Shown piece by piece: positions 16,068 through 24,840 of a stretch of DNA of 64,000 nt (its first letter is position 1; the number at the start of each line of letters is the position of its first letter). The translations under genes and the position numbers were made by a program. The stretch is taken from assembly GCA_964550985.1 (NCBI GenBank), contig CAZKBM010000006.1:1-64000 (forward strand), written 5' to 3'. The notes beneath the pieces are model-generated. The model saw only the letters and a list, made by a program, of their open reading frames with translations. It did not search any database and was not told the DNA's origin. Source of the DNA: JAAYCI01 sp964550985 (GTDB taxonomy: Bacteria > Bacillota > Clostridia > Oscillospirales > Ruminococcaceae).

Positions 16068-17438
16068 ATGAAAAAGCAACTACTGGCATCTGTTTTAGTG
16101 GGCACATTTCTGTTATCGGCCTGCGCCGGGGCCACCCCGGCCACAAGCTCTGCCGTTACCGCAGGCGGCTCTTCTGCATCGGCCAAAGCCGGCACGGGGG
16201 AAGGCGCAAAGTTTGAAGGCATCACGCTGGAATATGCCGGGTGTTTTAACGAGGCCGAGATGCAGGCCGTTTGGGTGAAAGAGATGGCCGAAAAATGGTC
16301 TCAGGAAACAGGCGGGCAGGTCAATTTCAATTTTGCGGGGCGTGACGTGTTAAATTCGGTAAAATCCAACATCCTAACCGGCAATGCCCCCGATATCATC
16401 GACAATGACGCCAGTGAGCTTGCAGCCGCCCTGCTATCGGGCGGGGAGATTTTGCTGGAGCCCTTGGACGATATACTGGATAAGCCCGCCTATGGGGAGA
16501 ATGCCCCGCTGAAAGACAGCATCAACGGCGCTTACACTTTGTACACGCAAGACGGCAACAATTACGTCGTTCCATTCATCTATATCACCAGCGGCTTTTT
16601 TTATGACAAAACACTCTTTTCGGAACTCGACATTCAAGTGCCCAAAACCTGGGACGAATTTTTAAAGGTGTGCGAGAGCCTGCAAGCCAGCGGCCTGCCC
16701 CCTCTTGCCGCCGATGGCAATATCAGTTTTTACAACTGTTATTACTACCAGGCCCTTTGCCAGCGTTTGATGGGCAGCGGCGCTTTTTTAGCGGCGGCAT
16801 TGGATGAAACGGGCGCCGCCTGGGACGACCCCGGCTTTCTCAAAGCCGCCCAGATGGTTGCAGAACTCTCTGCCAGCGGCAAAAACTATTTTCAGGATGG
16901 CTACGCCGGCACCGCCTATCCGGCGGCCCAATCTGACTGGGCCATGGGGGGCGCCGGCATGGTGTACTGCGGCTCCTGGATTCCGCTTGAGACCATGAGC
17001 ATGGTGGAGGACGACTTTGCCTTTGGCTTTTTCCCCTTCCCCACCCTGCCCGAAGGTAAGGGAGCCATCACCGACATTGAGGCCCAACTGATGAGTTTTT
17101 GTGTGCCGGTTGACGCAAAAAACAAAGAGGCCGCAAAGGACTTTATCGCATTTTGCTCGGCCAAAACCGCCGCCGACCGCCTAGTAGAACTCAGCGATAA
17201 CATGTCTGCCCGTACAGACGCCATTTACCCCGAAGCGCTTATGGATGTAAAACCCACCGTGGATTCGGCCACTGCCTACCATAAAAACTTTGATGGAGCC
17301 ATGAGCGCGGCGCCCGAATGGTGGTCCACCGTATTTTACCCCGCCGACGACGCCCTGTTTTTTGGGGATATCAGCCCCGAGCAGTTTATTCAGCAGATGA
17401 AAGAGGAAAGCATTAAATTCTACCAAAATAAGGCTTAA
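16068..17438 (+). CDS. Sugar-binding lipoprotein of ABC transporter
   Basis: The extracellular family 1 solute-binding protein of the importer. From ATG 16068 (GGGAGG upstream) it has 456 residues. A lipoprotein signal with lipobox LLSAC places the lipid-anchored Cys at about residue 19, followed by a Ser/Ala/Thr-rich linker. The mature part shows the usual binding-protein features (NAPDIIDND, PKTWDEFLKVCESL, AQSDWAMGGAGMVYCG). The ligand cannot be told. It is the last gene of the operon before repeat copy C and a terminator. Confidence 0.94.
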   Translation: MKKQLLASVLVGTFLLSACAGATPATSSAVTAGGSSASAKAGTGEGAKFEGITLEYAGCFNEAEMQAVWVKEMAEKWSQETGGQVNFNFAGRDVLNSVKSNILTGNAPDIIDNDASELAAALLSGGEILLEPLDDILDKPAYGENAPLKDSINGAYTLYTQDGNNYVVPFIYITSGFFYDKTLFSELDIQVPKTWDEFLKVCESLQASGLPPLAADGNISFYNCYYYQALCQRLMGSGAFLAAALDETGAAWDDPGFLKAAQMVAELSASGKNYFQDGYAGTAYPAAQSDWAMGGAGMVYCGSWIPLETMSMVEDDFAFGFFPFPTLPEGKGAITDIEAQLMSFCVPVDAKNKEAAKDFIAFCSAKTAADRLVELSDNMSARTDAIYPEALMDVKPTVDSATAYHKNFDGAMSAAPEWWSTVFYPADDALFFGDISPEQFIQQMKEESIKFYQNKA

Positions 17439-17464
17439 AATACGGCTTAAAGAAATAACCAATT

Positions 17465-17590
17465 TTACAGCAAATGAACGAACTTCAGCGCATAAATACA
17501 GGAAACATCAGGCGCTGTATAGCAGTTTCTACTCTGTATAAGAGTTTCTTACAAAAGCTTGCTGCGCAGCCTTTTGAGAAACTGTAATAA
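17465..17590. repeat. Nested-hairpin repeat, copy C (short form, 126 bp)
   Basis: It shares the head (TTACAGCAAATGAACGAACT) and tail (GAGAAACTGTAATAA) of copies A and B but has only one of their two inner hairpin units. It lies between the binding-protein gene and a terminator. Confidence 0.88.
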
Positions 17591-17604
17591 GCACAGCTTG
17601 TACC

Positions 17605-17647
17605 GGCAAAAGCAGCGGGCATTTGGATGCTGCCCGCTGCTTTTGCC
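17605..17647 (+). terminator. Terminator after the ABC operon
   Basis: Arms of 17 nt (17605-17621 and 17631-17647) are perfectly complementary, with a 9-nt loop. The right arm contains the T run. It probably ends the ABC transporter transcript before the esterase gene. Confidence 0.65.
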
Positions 17648-17687
17648 TATTTGGTACTATATCTTTTGACGAAGGACGGAATCCACA

Positions 17688-18458
17688 TTGATACACCTGG
17701 ATATGGATTTTTTTTCGCAGGCGCTCTGCCGCCGCAGGCGGCTTTGTGTTTTACTGCCCGATGATTTTAGCCTTTTGCCACAGGGCGGCTACGCCGTGTT
17801 ATACCTGCTACACGGCTTTTCAGACGGTTGCGACAGTTTTTTACGAAATAGTGCCATCTCCCGTTACTGTGAAGGGCTGCCGCTTTGTATTGTGATGCCG
17901 GACGCAGACAACAGTTTTTATACCGATATGCGCTGCGGCGGGGCCTACTGGACACATATCTATACAGAAGTGCCCGCCCTGATACACCAAAACTTTGCCA
18001 TAAGCCCCAGCCCTGCAAAAACCTTTGTGGGCGGTATCTCCATGGGTGGCTATGGCGCCGCCAAGTGGATGCTGCATAGCCCGGAGCCTTGCGGGCATAT
18101 TTTTCTTTTCTCCCCCGTTAGCGATGTGGTAAAACTGATGCGGCAGGGGTTTGGCTCGGCCTCGGCTTTTAGCGCACAGCAGATGAAGCTTGAAAATATA
18201 TTCCAGCCCGCCACATTGCCAAAGAGTGGAAACGACCTGATTCATCTATTAAAAACGAATACAAAAACATTGCCGCCTGTCTCACTCTACTGCGGCAAAG
18301 AAGATTTTTTGTATGAAGAGGTGGAGGAATTTTCAAGCCTATTACGCAAAGCGGGCGCCCGGTTGTACTACACAATTAGCGAAGGCGACCACAGTTGGCC
18401 CACATGGGAAGGGTATTTGCGGGACATGGCAAAGACTCTTGGAGAGATTCTTTTATGA
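17688..18458 (+). CDS. Esterase family alpha/beta hydrolase
   Basis: It probably removes acyl groups (acetyl or feruloyl esters) from a small ester or glycan; cytoplasmic, as no signal peptide is seen. It has 256 residues of the EstA/esterase-D type (PF00756). LYLLHGFSD gives the oxyanion segment and GISMGGYGA the nucleophile elbow (Ser within GxSxG). An Asp near GKEDFLYEE and a His in SEGDHSWPTW complete the triad. The start is TTG with GAAGGA upstream. The next gene overlaps its stop (ATGA). Confidence 0.88.
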   Translation: MIHLDMDFFSQALCRRRRLCVLLPDDFSLLPQGGYAVLYLLHGFSDGCDSFLRNSAISRYCEGLPLCIVMPDADNSFYTDMRCGGAYWTHIYTEVPALIHQNFAISPSPAKTFVGGISMGGYGAAKWMLHSPEPCGHIFLFSPVSDVVKLMRQGFGSASAFSAQQMKLENIFQPATLPKSGNDLIHLLKTNTKTLPPVSLYCGKEDFLYEEVEEFSSLLRKAGARLYYTISEGDHSWPTWEGYLRDMAKTLGEILL

Positions 18459-19267
18459 AAACGGTTTGTTTTACCCTGGATGACACCATTCGATTTTTCG
18501 AAGAATTGACAAAAAACCGGTACGCCACACTGGCCGAAGCCCCCTTTTTAGGTCTTTTATACCGGTTACACCAGCGCTTTGGGGCAAAATTCCAACTGAA
18601 TGTGTTTTACAGTTATGCGCCCGGCGGCTTCTCTTTGGCCGATGTGCCAAGCCTGTACCGGGCACAGTTCAGCCACTGGGCTAGCTGGCTAAAATTTTCT
18701 TTCCACAGCGCTTACAATGCGCCGCCCTTTCCCTACGCAAAGGCAGGGCCAGCGGCGCTTTTAAAGGAGTATGACGCGGTGCAAAAAGAACTGCTGCGCA
18801 TTGTGGGGCCAAACGCCTTAGCCCGCACCACCACCCTACACTATGCGGCGGCCCGCCGCGCTGCCATGGAAGCCCTTGCAGGCCGGGGCATACAAGGTTT
18901 TGTCGCCATGGCCTATCATTTGCCCGGCGATGCAGCGCTGCAATACCACCTGACTGCGGAGCAGGGTGCGCGCCTGCGAAAACAAGATGTTTTGTGGGAT
19001 GAGGCAACAGGGCTTGGCTTTCTGCGCAACCATCTCATATTAAATAAAACCCGTTTACAGGATTTACCAGGGCAGCTTGCAGCACTTTGTGAAAAACCCC
19101 TTTTGCAACTGATGACACACGAGCAGTATTTTTATAAAGAGTACGAAAACTATCAGCCGGACTACGCTGCCAAGATGGAACTTTGCTGGAAGATATTGCA
19201 TACCCATGGCTATAGAGCCGCTTTTGTAGAGGATGCGCTAAGTTTGTTCATTTGCTGTAAAACGTGA
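18455..19267 (+). CDS. Polysaccharide-deacetylase-like (beta/alpha)-barrel protein
   Basis: A 270-residue protein that reads as a divergent member of the NodB/glycoside-hydrolase-deacetylase barrel superfamily. The first strand has CFTLDDTIRF (the double Asp of deacetylases), WLKFSFHSAYN resembles a metal-binding His strand, and LQLMTHEQYFYKEYENY a later catalytic strand. It is translationally coupled to the esterase (ATGA overlap), so the two probably act on the same substrate. The last 11 or so codons are encoded by a fragment of the repeat found at 10211 and 17465, so the natural C-terminus may have been replaced. Confidence 0.75.
   Translation: MKTVCFTLDDTIRFFEELTKNRYATLAEAPFLGLLYRLHQRFGAKFQLNVFYSYAPGGFSLADVPSLYRAQFSHWASWLKFSFHSAYNAPPFPYAKAGPAALLKEYDAVQKELLRIVGPNALARTTTLHYAAARRAAMEALAGRGIQGFVAMAYHLPGDAALQYHLTAEQGARLRKQDVLWDEATGLGFLRNHLILNKTRLQDLPGQLAALCEKPLLQLMTHEQYFYKEYENYQPDYAAKMELCWKILHTHGYRAAFVEDALSLFICCKT
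19234..19262. repeat. Repeat fragment at the 3' end of the deacetylase-like gene
   Basis: These bases match the reverse complement of the head of the 165-bp repeats (shared core TTCATTTGCTGTAA). They encode the last residues, SLFICCK, of the upstream gene. Confidence 0.7.
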
Positions 19268-19351
19268 TGCAAAGAGAGCGAGGATGGTTTTTTCACTGCA
19301 GGGCGGTGTACCCCTAGCCTCGGCTGCTTGATTGGTTCATCTTATAAATAA

Positions 19352-19386
19352 AGCAGAGAATGCACCCGGCATTCCCTGCTTTTTTA
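19352..19386 (+). terminator. Terminator between convergent operons
   Basis: A stem of AGCAGAGAATGC paired with GCATTCCCTGCT (one mismatch) is followed by TTTTTT on the plus strand. On the other strand the run after the stem is AT-rich, so it may also serve polC. Confidence 0.75.
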
Positions 19387-19400
19387 TGCGGTATTGCCTT

Positions 19401-22400
19401 TTAGAACAGGCTGGTTTGGTTGCTTTTGGGCATCGAGCCCAGCGCCCCCAGGCTGCCCAGGGTCTCCATCACCGTGCTGGATACCCCCGTGGCGCTTTGC
19501 AGTTCCTCTACCGAAAGAAACTGCTGGCCGTTTATGGTGGCGGCCTCTAAATCGCCCGCTGCCTTTTCGCCAACGCCCTTCACCGCCAGGAAGGGCAGGC
19601 GAATTTTCCCGTCCTCCACACAGTATTGGCTGGCCTTGCTGCGGCCCAGTTCAATGGGCAAAAACGCGTAGCCGCGCAGCAGGTATTCGTACACAATTTG
19701 CAGCGAGGTGACAACCCCCTCGTTTTTGGCGCTCTTTTCGTTTTTGGCAAGTTCGGTGGCTGCGGCAAGGCGGCGCTTGGCGGTGGCCTTGCCGCCCACG
19801 GCGGCCTCATAGTCAATATCCTCGCCCCGCACCGTAAAATAGGTGGCGTAAAAGGCCAGTGGATGGTAGATTTTAAACCACATCAGCCGTATGGCCGAGA
19901 TGAGGTAGGCCACGGCGTGGGCCTTGGGGAACATGTATTTAATTTTTCGGCAGCTTTCTAAGTACCATTCCTCCACGCCGTGGGCGCGCAGTTCATCCTC
20001 CACACCGGGGGGGAAGCCCTTTTTGGCCACCTTGCCCTTACGGGTCAGCTCCATCACGTCAAAGGCCATTTTGGGGGGCACGCCCTTGTGGATGAGGTCT
20101 GTCATGATGGAATCGCGCGTACCGATAACCTCGGATATGGTGCAGGTTTTATCCCGTATGAGGTCCTGGGCGTTGCCATTCCACACGTCTGTACCGTGGG
20201 AAAGGCCCGAAATTTGAATAAGGTCGCCAAAATTCTGCGGCTGGGCCTCCATCAGCATCTGGCGCACAAAGTTTGTGCCCAGTTCGGGTATGCCAAAGGT
20301 GCCGGTTTTGCTGCCCAGCTCTGCGGGGCTAATGCCCAGTGCCTCGGTAGAGGTGAGCAGGCTGATGACCTTTGGGTCGTTCATGGGCACCTCTTCCATT
20401 TTGATGCCCGAAAGCTTTTCCAAGTGGTGATACATGGTGGGCACATCATGGCCCAGTTCATCCAGCTTTAAAAGGGTGTCGTGCAGGTACTTGAACTCAA
20501 AGTGTGTGGTGACCACCCCTTTGTCTTTGTCGTCGGCAGGATGCTGCACGGGGCAAAAATCGGTAATCTCCTTGCCTGCGGGCACCACCACCATGCCGCC
20601 GGGGTGCTGGCCGGTGGTGCGTTTCACCCCCTCACAGCCCTTACAAAGCCGGTCAATCTCCGCCGAGGGTACGCTTCTGCCGCGCTCGGCCAGATAATTT
20701 TTTACATAGCCGTAGGCGGTTTTATCCTGCATTCCGCTTACCGTGCCGGCTTTATATACATATTCTTTGCCAAATAGTTCCTCGGTATAGCGGTGGGCCT
20801 GGCTTTGGTATTCGCCCGAAAAGTTGAGGTCAATATCCGGCTCTTTGTCGCCGTCAAAACCCAGGAAGGTTTCAAAGGGAATTTCGTTGCCGTCCCCCAA
20901 CATTTTTTGGCCGCAGTGCGGGCAGTTTTTATCGGGCAAATCGAAGCCGCTGGCCACGCTGCCATCGGTAAAAAACTCGCTGTGTTTGCAGTTTTCGCAA
21001 AGATAATGGGGGGGCAGCGGGTTCACCTCAGAGATGCCCGCAAAATTGGCCACGGCGGAAGAACCCACCGAGCCACGGCTGCCCACGAGGTAGCCGTTTT
21101 CCTCGCTGTTTTTTACCAGCTTTTGGGCGATAACATACAGTACGGCATAGCCGTGCTTGATGATGGAATCCAGCTCTTTTTGCAGCCGTTCTTCTACCAG
21201 TTGCGGGATGGGGTCTCCATATCGCTTTTTGGCGTTCTCCATGGTGGCTTCGCGCAAAATTTCATCCGAGCCCTCAATCACCGGGGTAAAGGTGCCTTTG
21301 GGGATGGGGCGGATGTCGGCGCTGATGCTGCTGGCTATGGCGTTCGGCGCATCAATCACCACGGCCCTGGCGTCCTCCGGGCTCAAATAGCCAAATTCGG
21401 CCAACATCTCGTCCGTGGTGCGGAAATAGAGCGGCGCTTGGTTATCGGCGTCGCCAAAGCCCTGCCCCGCCTGCAATACGCTGCGGTACACGGCGTCGCG
21501 CGGGCGCAAAAAATGCACGTCGCCTGTTGCCACCACGGGCTTTTGCAGTTTTTTGCCAAGGGCGATGATCTTTTTGTTGAAGTCCTGCAAAACGGTTTCA
21601 CTTTCCACCTTGCCATCGCGCAGCAAAAATTCGTTGTTGCCCAGTGGCTGCACTTCCAAAAAATCATAGTAGGCGGCAATATGTTCCAGTTCTTCATCCC
21701 CCGCGCCCGCCAAAATGGCCCGGTACAACTCGCCCGCCTCACAGGCCGAGCCCACCAGCAGCCCTTCGCGGTGCTGGTTTAACAGGCTGCGGGGCACCCT
21801 GGGCCCCTTGCTTATGCCACTACTAAAATATTCAATATGGCTTTGGGAGACAATTTTGTATAAATTTTTAATACCCGCCTGGGTTTGGGCCAGCAATATC
21901 ATGTGGGAGTTGCGGCGGGAGAGCACGTTTTTGGCCCGCAGGCCGGTATTCAGGTTTTCCAGTGTCTCTATGCCGCGTCCCCGCAGTTCCTCCAGCATGG
22001 CGCAGAACATCTGCCCCGTGGCCTTGGCGTCGTCTATGGCGCGGTGGTGCTGAAAGGGGGGCACCCCCAGATGGGCTGTCAGGGTATCCAGCTTATAGTT
22101 TTTAAGCCCGGGATACAGCGCCTGGCCCAGGGGCAGGGTGTCCACGCAGGGCAGGGCAAAAACAAGGCCCTCGGCCTCAGCTGCCGCGTGCATAAAGCGC
22201 ATGTCAAAGCCATGGCCGTTGTGGGCCACCAATATGCTTCCGGCCGCGAATTCCAAAAAGGCACGCAAGGCCTCCCCAGCTCTGGGCGCGTCCTTTACCA
22301 TCTCGTCGGTAATGCCCGTCAATTTAATAATGTTGGGGGGGATGGGTTTTTGGGGGTTGACAAAGCTTTGAAAATCGCCGCAAAGTTTGCCATTTTGCAG

Positions 22401-23696
22401 CTTTACGGCCCCAATTTCGGTAAGTGTTTCGCTATGGGGGGAAAGGCCGGTGGTTTCAATATCAAACACCACAAAAGAGGTATTGGCGAGGCTGCCTGCA
22501 GCAGGGCGGTCCAGCACGGGCACCATATCGTCTACAAAATAGGCCTCCATGCCGTAAATCACCTTAAAATCGGGGTAATCCCCCCTCAGGCTATCCCAGG
22601 CCAGCATGGCCTCGGGGAAGGCCTGCACCACGCCATGGTCGGTAATGGCAAGGGCCTTATGCCCCAGTTTGGCGGCCGCTTTTACGGCCGCTCCGGGGTC
22701 GCACAGGCCATCCAGGGCGCTCAACTTTGTATGCAGGTGCAATTCTACCCGCTTTTCTTCCGCCTCGTCTACCCAGGGCTTGCGCTTTGCACGCAGCACG
22801 TCGGCCGGGCGCAGGGTGTACTCGTTTGTAAAGGTGTCGTAATAATATTCGCCGCGGATGATGAGGCAGTCCCCCGGTGCAATTTCCCCAAGTTTTCCCA
22901 TTTTTGCATCGGGAAAAAGGCGGTGTTTTACCGAAATGGACGTCTCGTAATCCGTCAGGCCCAGCAGCATAATCTGCCCCCCATTGCGCAGCTCCCGCCA
23001 GTCCACCTTAAAAATATCGCCGCAAACCACACATTTGCGGCTGCCCTCGTCTAAGCTGGCTATCGCATCTATCTTATCCGGCACAAAAGTGGCGCCAAAA
23101 ATAACCTCGGCCGGCTGGCCGCCAAGGTCTGGCCCCAATGTAACAGGCAGCTGCAAGCCCGCGCTGCGCGCTGCGGGTTTCGGGGCTTTTTTTTCAATTT
23201 TTTCTATCACTTCGTCTGCGTCTAGCTGGTTTTTTGCCTCCAGCACTACACGCATGGCCCGGCCTGTTTTTTGCAGAATCAATTCTTCCAGCGCCGCGGG
23301 AAAGCCCATCTCGCAAAGCATGGAGCACCCAGCGGGCACATCTATGCGCACCTCGTTTTCCCAAAAGCTGATGGTGGCTTTTTTAAAGTAACCATTCAGC
23401 GGCATTCCCCCAAGGCTTAATTCCTCAATTAAAAAAAGCACAGCTTCGCTGTTCAGTTGGGTGTGGGCAAACTGCCCTGCCAATATGAGGTCATAGGAGG
23501 GAAAGCGGGTGGCAAGCCCGGTTTGCAGGCTTTGCGTCTCACCCATAGAGAGCGCCCTGGGGCTGTGGAAACGCACCTTAACCCGGCTATTTTTTTCATC
23601 GATACCCACGGCGTCTACCACAACCTCACTGGCCACGCGGGCAAAGCCCCCATCCCGTACCAGTTCGGGGCAAAGTTCTAAAAGCGGCAAACCCAA
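19401..23696 (-). CDS. polC: DNA polymerase III alpha subunit, PolC type
   Basis: The main replicative polymerase of Firmicutes: 1431 residues, normal for PolC. In order: an N-terminal domain, an OB-fold (about 230-310), a PHP domain (VELHLHTKLSALDG, then ITDHG), an inserted DEDD proofreading exonuclease (FVVFDIETTGLSP near 408; AHNGHGFDMRF), a zinc cluster (CENCKHSEF to CPHCGQK, near 897-935), and palm with EPDIDLNFSGEYQ. The fingers and C-terminal duplex-binding parts follow. TTG at 23696 is the likely start, with GGGGGAAA just upstream, overlapping the space right after the ispG stop. It is last in the pyrH-to-polC array. Confidence 0.96.
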   Translation of the reverse strand: MGLPLLELCPELVRDGGFARVASEVVVDAVGIDEKNSRVKVRFHSPRALSMGETQSLQTGLATRFPSYDLILAGQFAHTQLNSEAVLFLIEELSLGGMPLNGYFKKATISFWENEVRIDVPAGCSMLCEMGFPAALEELILQKTGRAMRVVLEAKNQLDADEVIEKIEKKAPKPAARSAGLQLPVTLGPDLGGQPAEVIFGATFVPDKIDAIASLDEGSRKCVVCGDIFKVDWRELRNGGQIMLLGLTDYETSISVKHRLFPDAKMGKLGEIAPGDCLIIRGEYYYDTFTNEYTLRPADVLRAKRKPWVDEAEEKRVELHLHTKLSALDGLCDPGAAVKAAAKLGHKALAITDHGVVQAFPEAMLAWDSLRGDYPDFKVIYGMEAYFVDDMVPVLDRPAAGSLANTSFVVFDIETTGLSPHSETLTEIGAVKLQNGKLCGDFQSFVNPQKPIPPNIIKLTGITDEMVKDAPRAGEALRAFLEFAAGSILVAHNGHGFDMRFMHAAAEAEGLVFALPCVDTLPLGQALYPGLKNYKLDTLTAHLGVPPFQHHRAIDDAKATGQMFCAMLEELRGRGIETLENLNTGLRAKNVLSRRNSHMILLAQTQAGIKNLYKIVSQSHIEYFSSGISKGPRVPRSLLNQHREGLLVGSACEAGELYRAILAGAGDEELEHIAAYYDFLEVQPLGNNEFLLRDGKVESETVLQDFNKKIIALGKKLQKPVVATGDVHFLRPRDAVYRSVLQAGQGFGDADNQAPLYFRTTDEMLAEFGYLSPEDARAVVIDAPNAIASSISADIRPIPKGTFTPVIEGSDEILREATMENAKKRYGDPIPQLVEERLQKELDSIIKHGYAVLYVIAQKLVKNSEENGYLVGSRGSVGSSAVANFAGISEVNPLPPHYLCENCKHSEFFTDGSVASGFDLPDKNCPHCGQKMLGDGNEIPFETFLGFDGDKEPDIDLNFSGEYQSQAHRYTEELFGKEYVYKAGTVSGMQDKTAYGYVKNYLAERGRSVPSAEIDRLCKGCEGVKRTTGQHPGGMVVVPAGKEITDFCPVQHPADDKDKGVVTTHFEFKYLHDTLLKLDELGHDVPTMYHHLEKLSGIKMEEVPMNDPKVISLLTSTEALGISPAELGSKTGTFGIPELGTNFVRQMLMEAQPQNFGDLIQISGLSHGTDVWNGNAQDLIRDKTCTISEVIGTRDSIMTDLIHKGVPPKMAFDVMELTRKGKVAKKGFPPGVEDELRAHGVEEWYLESCRKIKYMFPKAHAVAYLISAIRLMWFKIYHPLAFYATYFTVRGEDIDYEAAVGGKATAKRRLAAATELAKNEKSAKNEGVVTSLQIVYEYLLRGYAFLPIELGRSKASQYCVEDGKIRLPFLAVKGVGEKAAGDLEAATINGQQFLSVEELQSATGVSSTVMETLGSLGALGSMPKSNQTSLF

Positions 23697-23698
23697 AG

Positions 23699-24754
23699 CT
23701 ATATTTCCCCCATATTTTCTATCTCTTTTAGCAGTTCTTCCAGGTAATTCCCCCGAATTGTGCGTATTTTTTCCCCTTTTTTAAATAATACCGCACTGTC
23801 TTTCCCGCCGGCCAGGCCAAGGTCGGCCTCCTTGCCCTCGCCTATGCCGTTTACCACACAGCCCATCACGGCAATTTTTAGGGTTTTTTTTGAATTTTTC
23901 AGTTTTTCCGCCAATTCTTCGGCAAGCTGGGCCACCGGAACGCAGGTGCGCCCACAGGTGGGGCAGCTGATAATCTCCGGCCCCGGCAGGGCAAAACCCG
24001 CCGCACGCAGGATATCATACCCCGCCTGTACCTCTTTTTCGGGCTCGTCCGTCAGCGAAACACGCAGCGTATCCCCAATGCCGTCCAGTAGCAGGCTACC
24101 TATGCCCATGGCGTTTTTGATAAGCCCGGTGCGGTAGGTGCCTGCCTCGGTAACACCCAGATGCAAAGGGTAGGCGCACTGCTGGGCCAAAAGGCGGTAA
24201 GCCGCCACATTGGTGGGCACATGGCTGGATTTTAACGAGATGACAATATCGGTAAAATCATTCTCTTCCAGCAGCCTCGCCTGGTTCAGGGCGCTTTCCA
24301 CAAGGGCCGGGGCTGTGGGGCGGCCATATTTTTCCAGCAGTTCTTTTTCCAAACTGCCGCCGTTTACCCCAATGCGAATGGGCACCTTAGCGTCTTTACA
24401 GGCACGGGCCACAAGGCGCACCCGGTCTTTTCCCCCTATATTTCCGGGGTTTATCCGTATTTTATCTATCCCGGCCTCCACCGCGGCCAGGGCAATTTTA
24501 TAATCAAAATGGATATCGGCCACCAGCGGTATGCGAAGGGTTTTTTTAAGGGCTTTTACCAGCTCAATATCCCCCATGGTGGGCACGCTGACCCGTAAAA
24601 TGGCGCAGCCCGCCTCTTGCAGCCTTTGCGCCTGGCGCAGGTTGCCCTCTATATCGGCAGAGGGCACGCTTAGCATACTTTGTACAGCCAAAGGTGCATC
24701 CCCGCCAACAGGTACTGCGCCAATTTTTACGGGTTTTGTCTCTCGTCTTTGCAC
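23699..24754 (-). CDS. ispG: 4-hydroxy-3-methylbut-2-enyl diphosphate synthase
   Basis: It converts MEcPP to HMBPP in the MEP isoprenoid pathway. It has 351 residues, the short bacterial form. The N-terminal TIM barrel begins RRETKPVKIGAVPVGG and contains NPGNIGG. Iron-sulfur ligands are in ISCPTCGRT and MGCVVNGIGEG. GTG start with GGAGAG 5 nt upstream. It lies with dxr of the same pathway in one array. Confidence 0.97.
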   Translation of the reverse strand: MQRRETKPVKIGAVPVGGDAPLAVQSMLSVPSADIEGNLRQAQRLQEAGCAILRVSVPTMGDIELVKALKKTLRIPLVADIHFDYKIALAAVEAGIDKIRINPGNIGGKDRVRLVARACKDAKVPIRIGVNGGSLEKELLEKYGRPTAPALVESALNQARLLEENDFTDIVISLKSSHVPTNVAAYRLLAQQCAYPLHLGVTEAGTYRTGLIKNAMGIGSLLLDGIGDTLRVSLTDEPEKEVQAGYDILRAAGFALPGPEIISCPTCGRTCVPVAQLAEELAEKLKNSKKTLKIAVMGCVVNGIGEGKEADLGLAGGKDSAVLFKKGEKIRTIRGNYLEELLKEIENMGEI

Positions 24755-24840
24755 TTAACTCTCCATATCCTTTTTTTGAAAAATTGGCCATACAGGCTTT
24801 TGAAAACTTTAGCGGGCTTTGCATCAGGGTTTCCGTCGCC

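Noticed and set aside
20793..23054. Long open frames (329 and 389 codons) antisense to polC
   Set aside because: High-GC antisense shadows; His/Gly/Gln-rich translation with no recognisable domain, while polC is clearly coding through the whole stretch.
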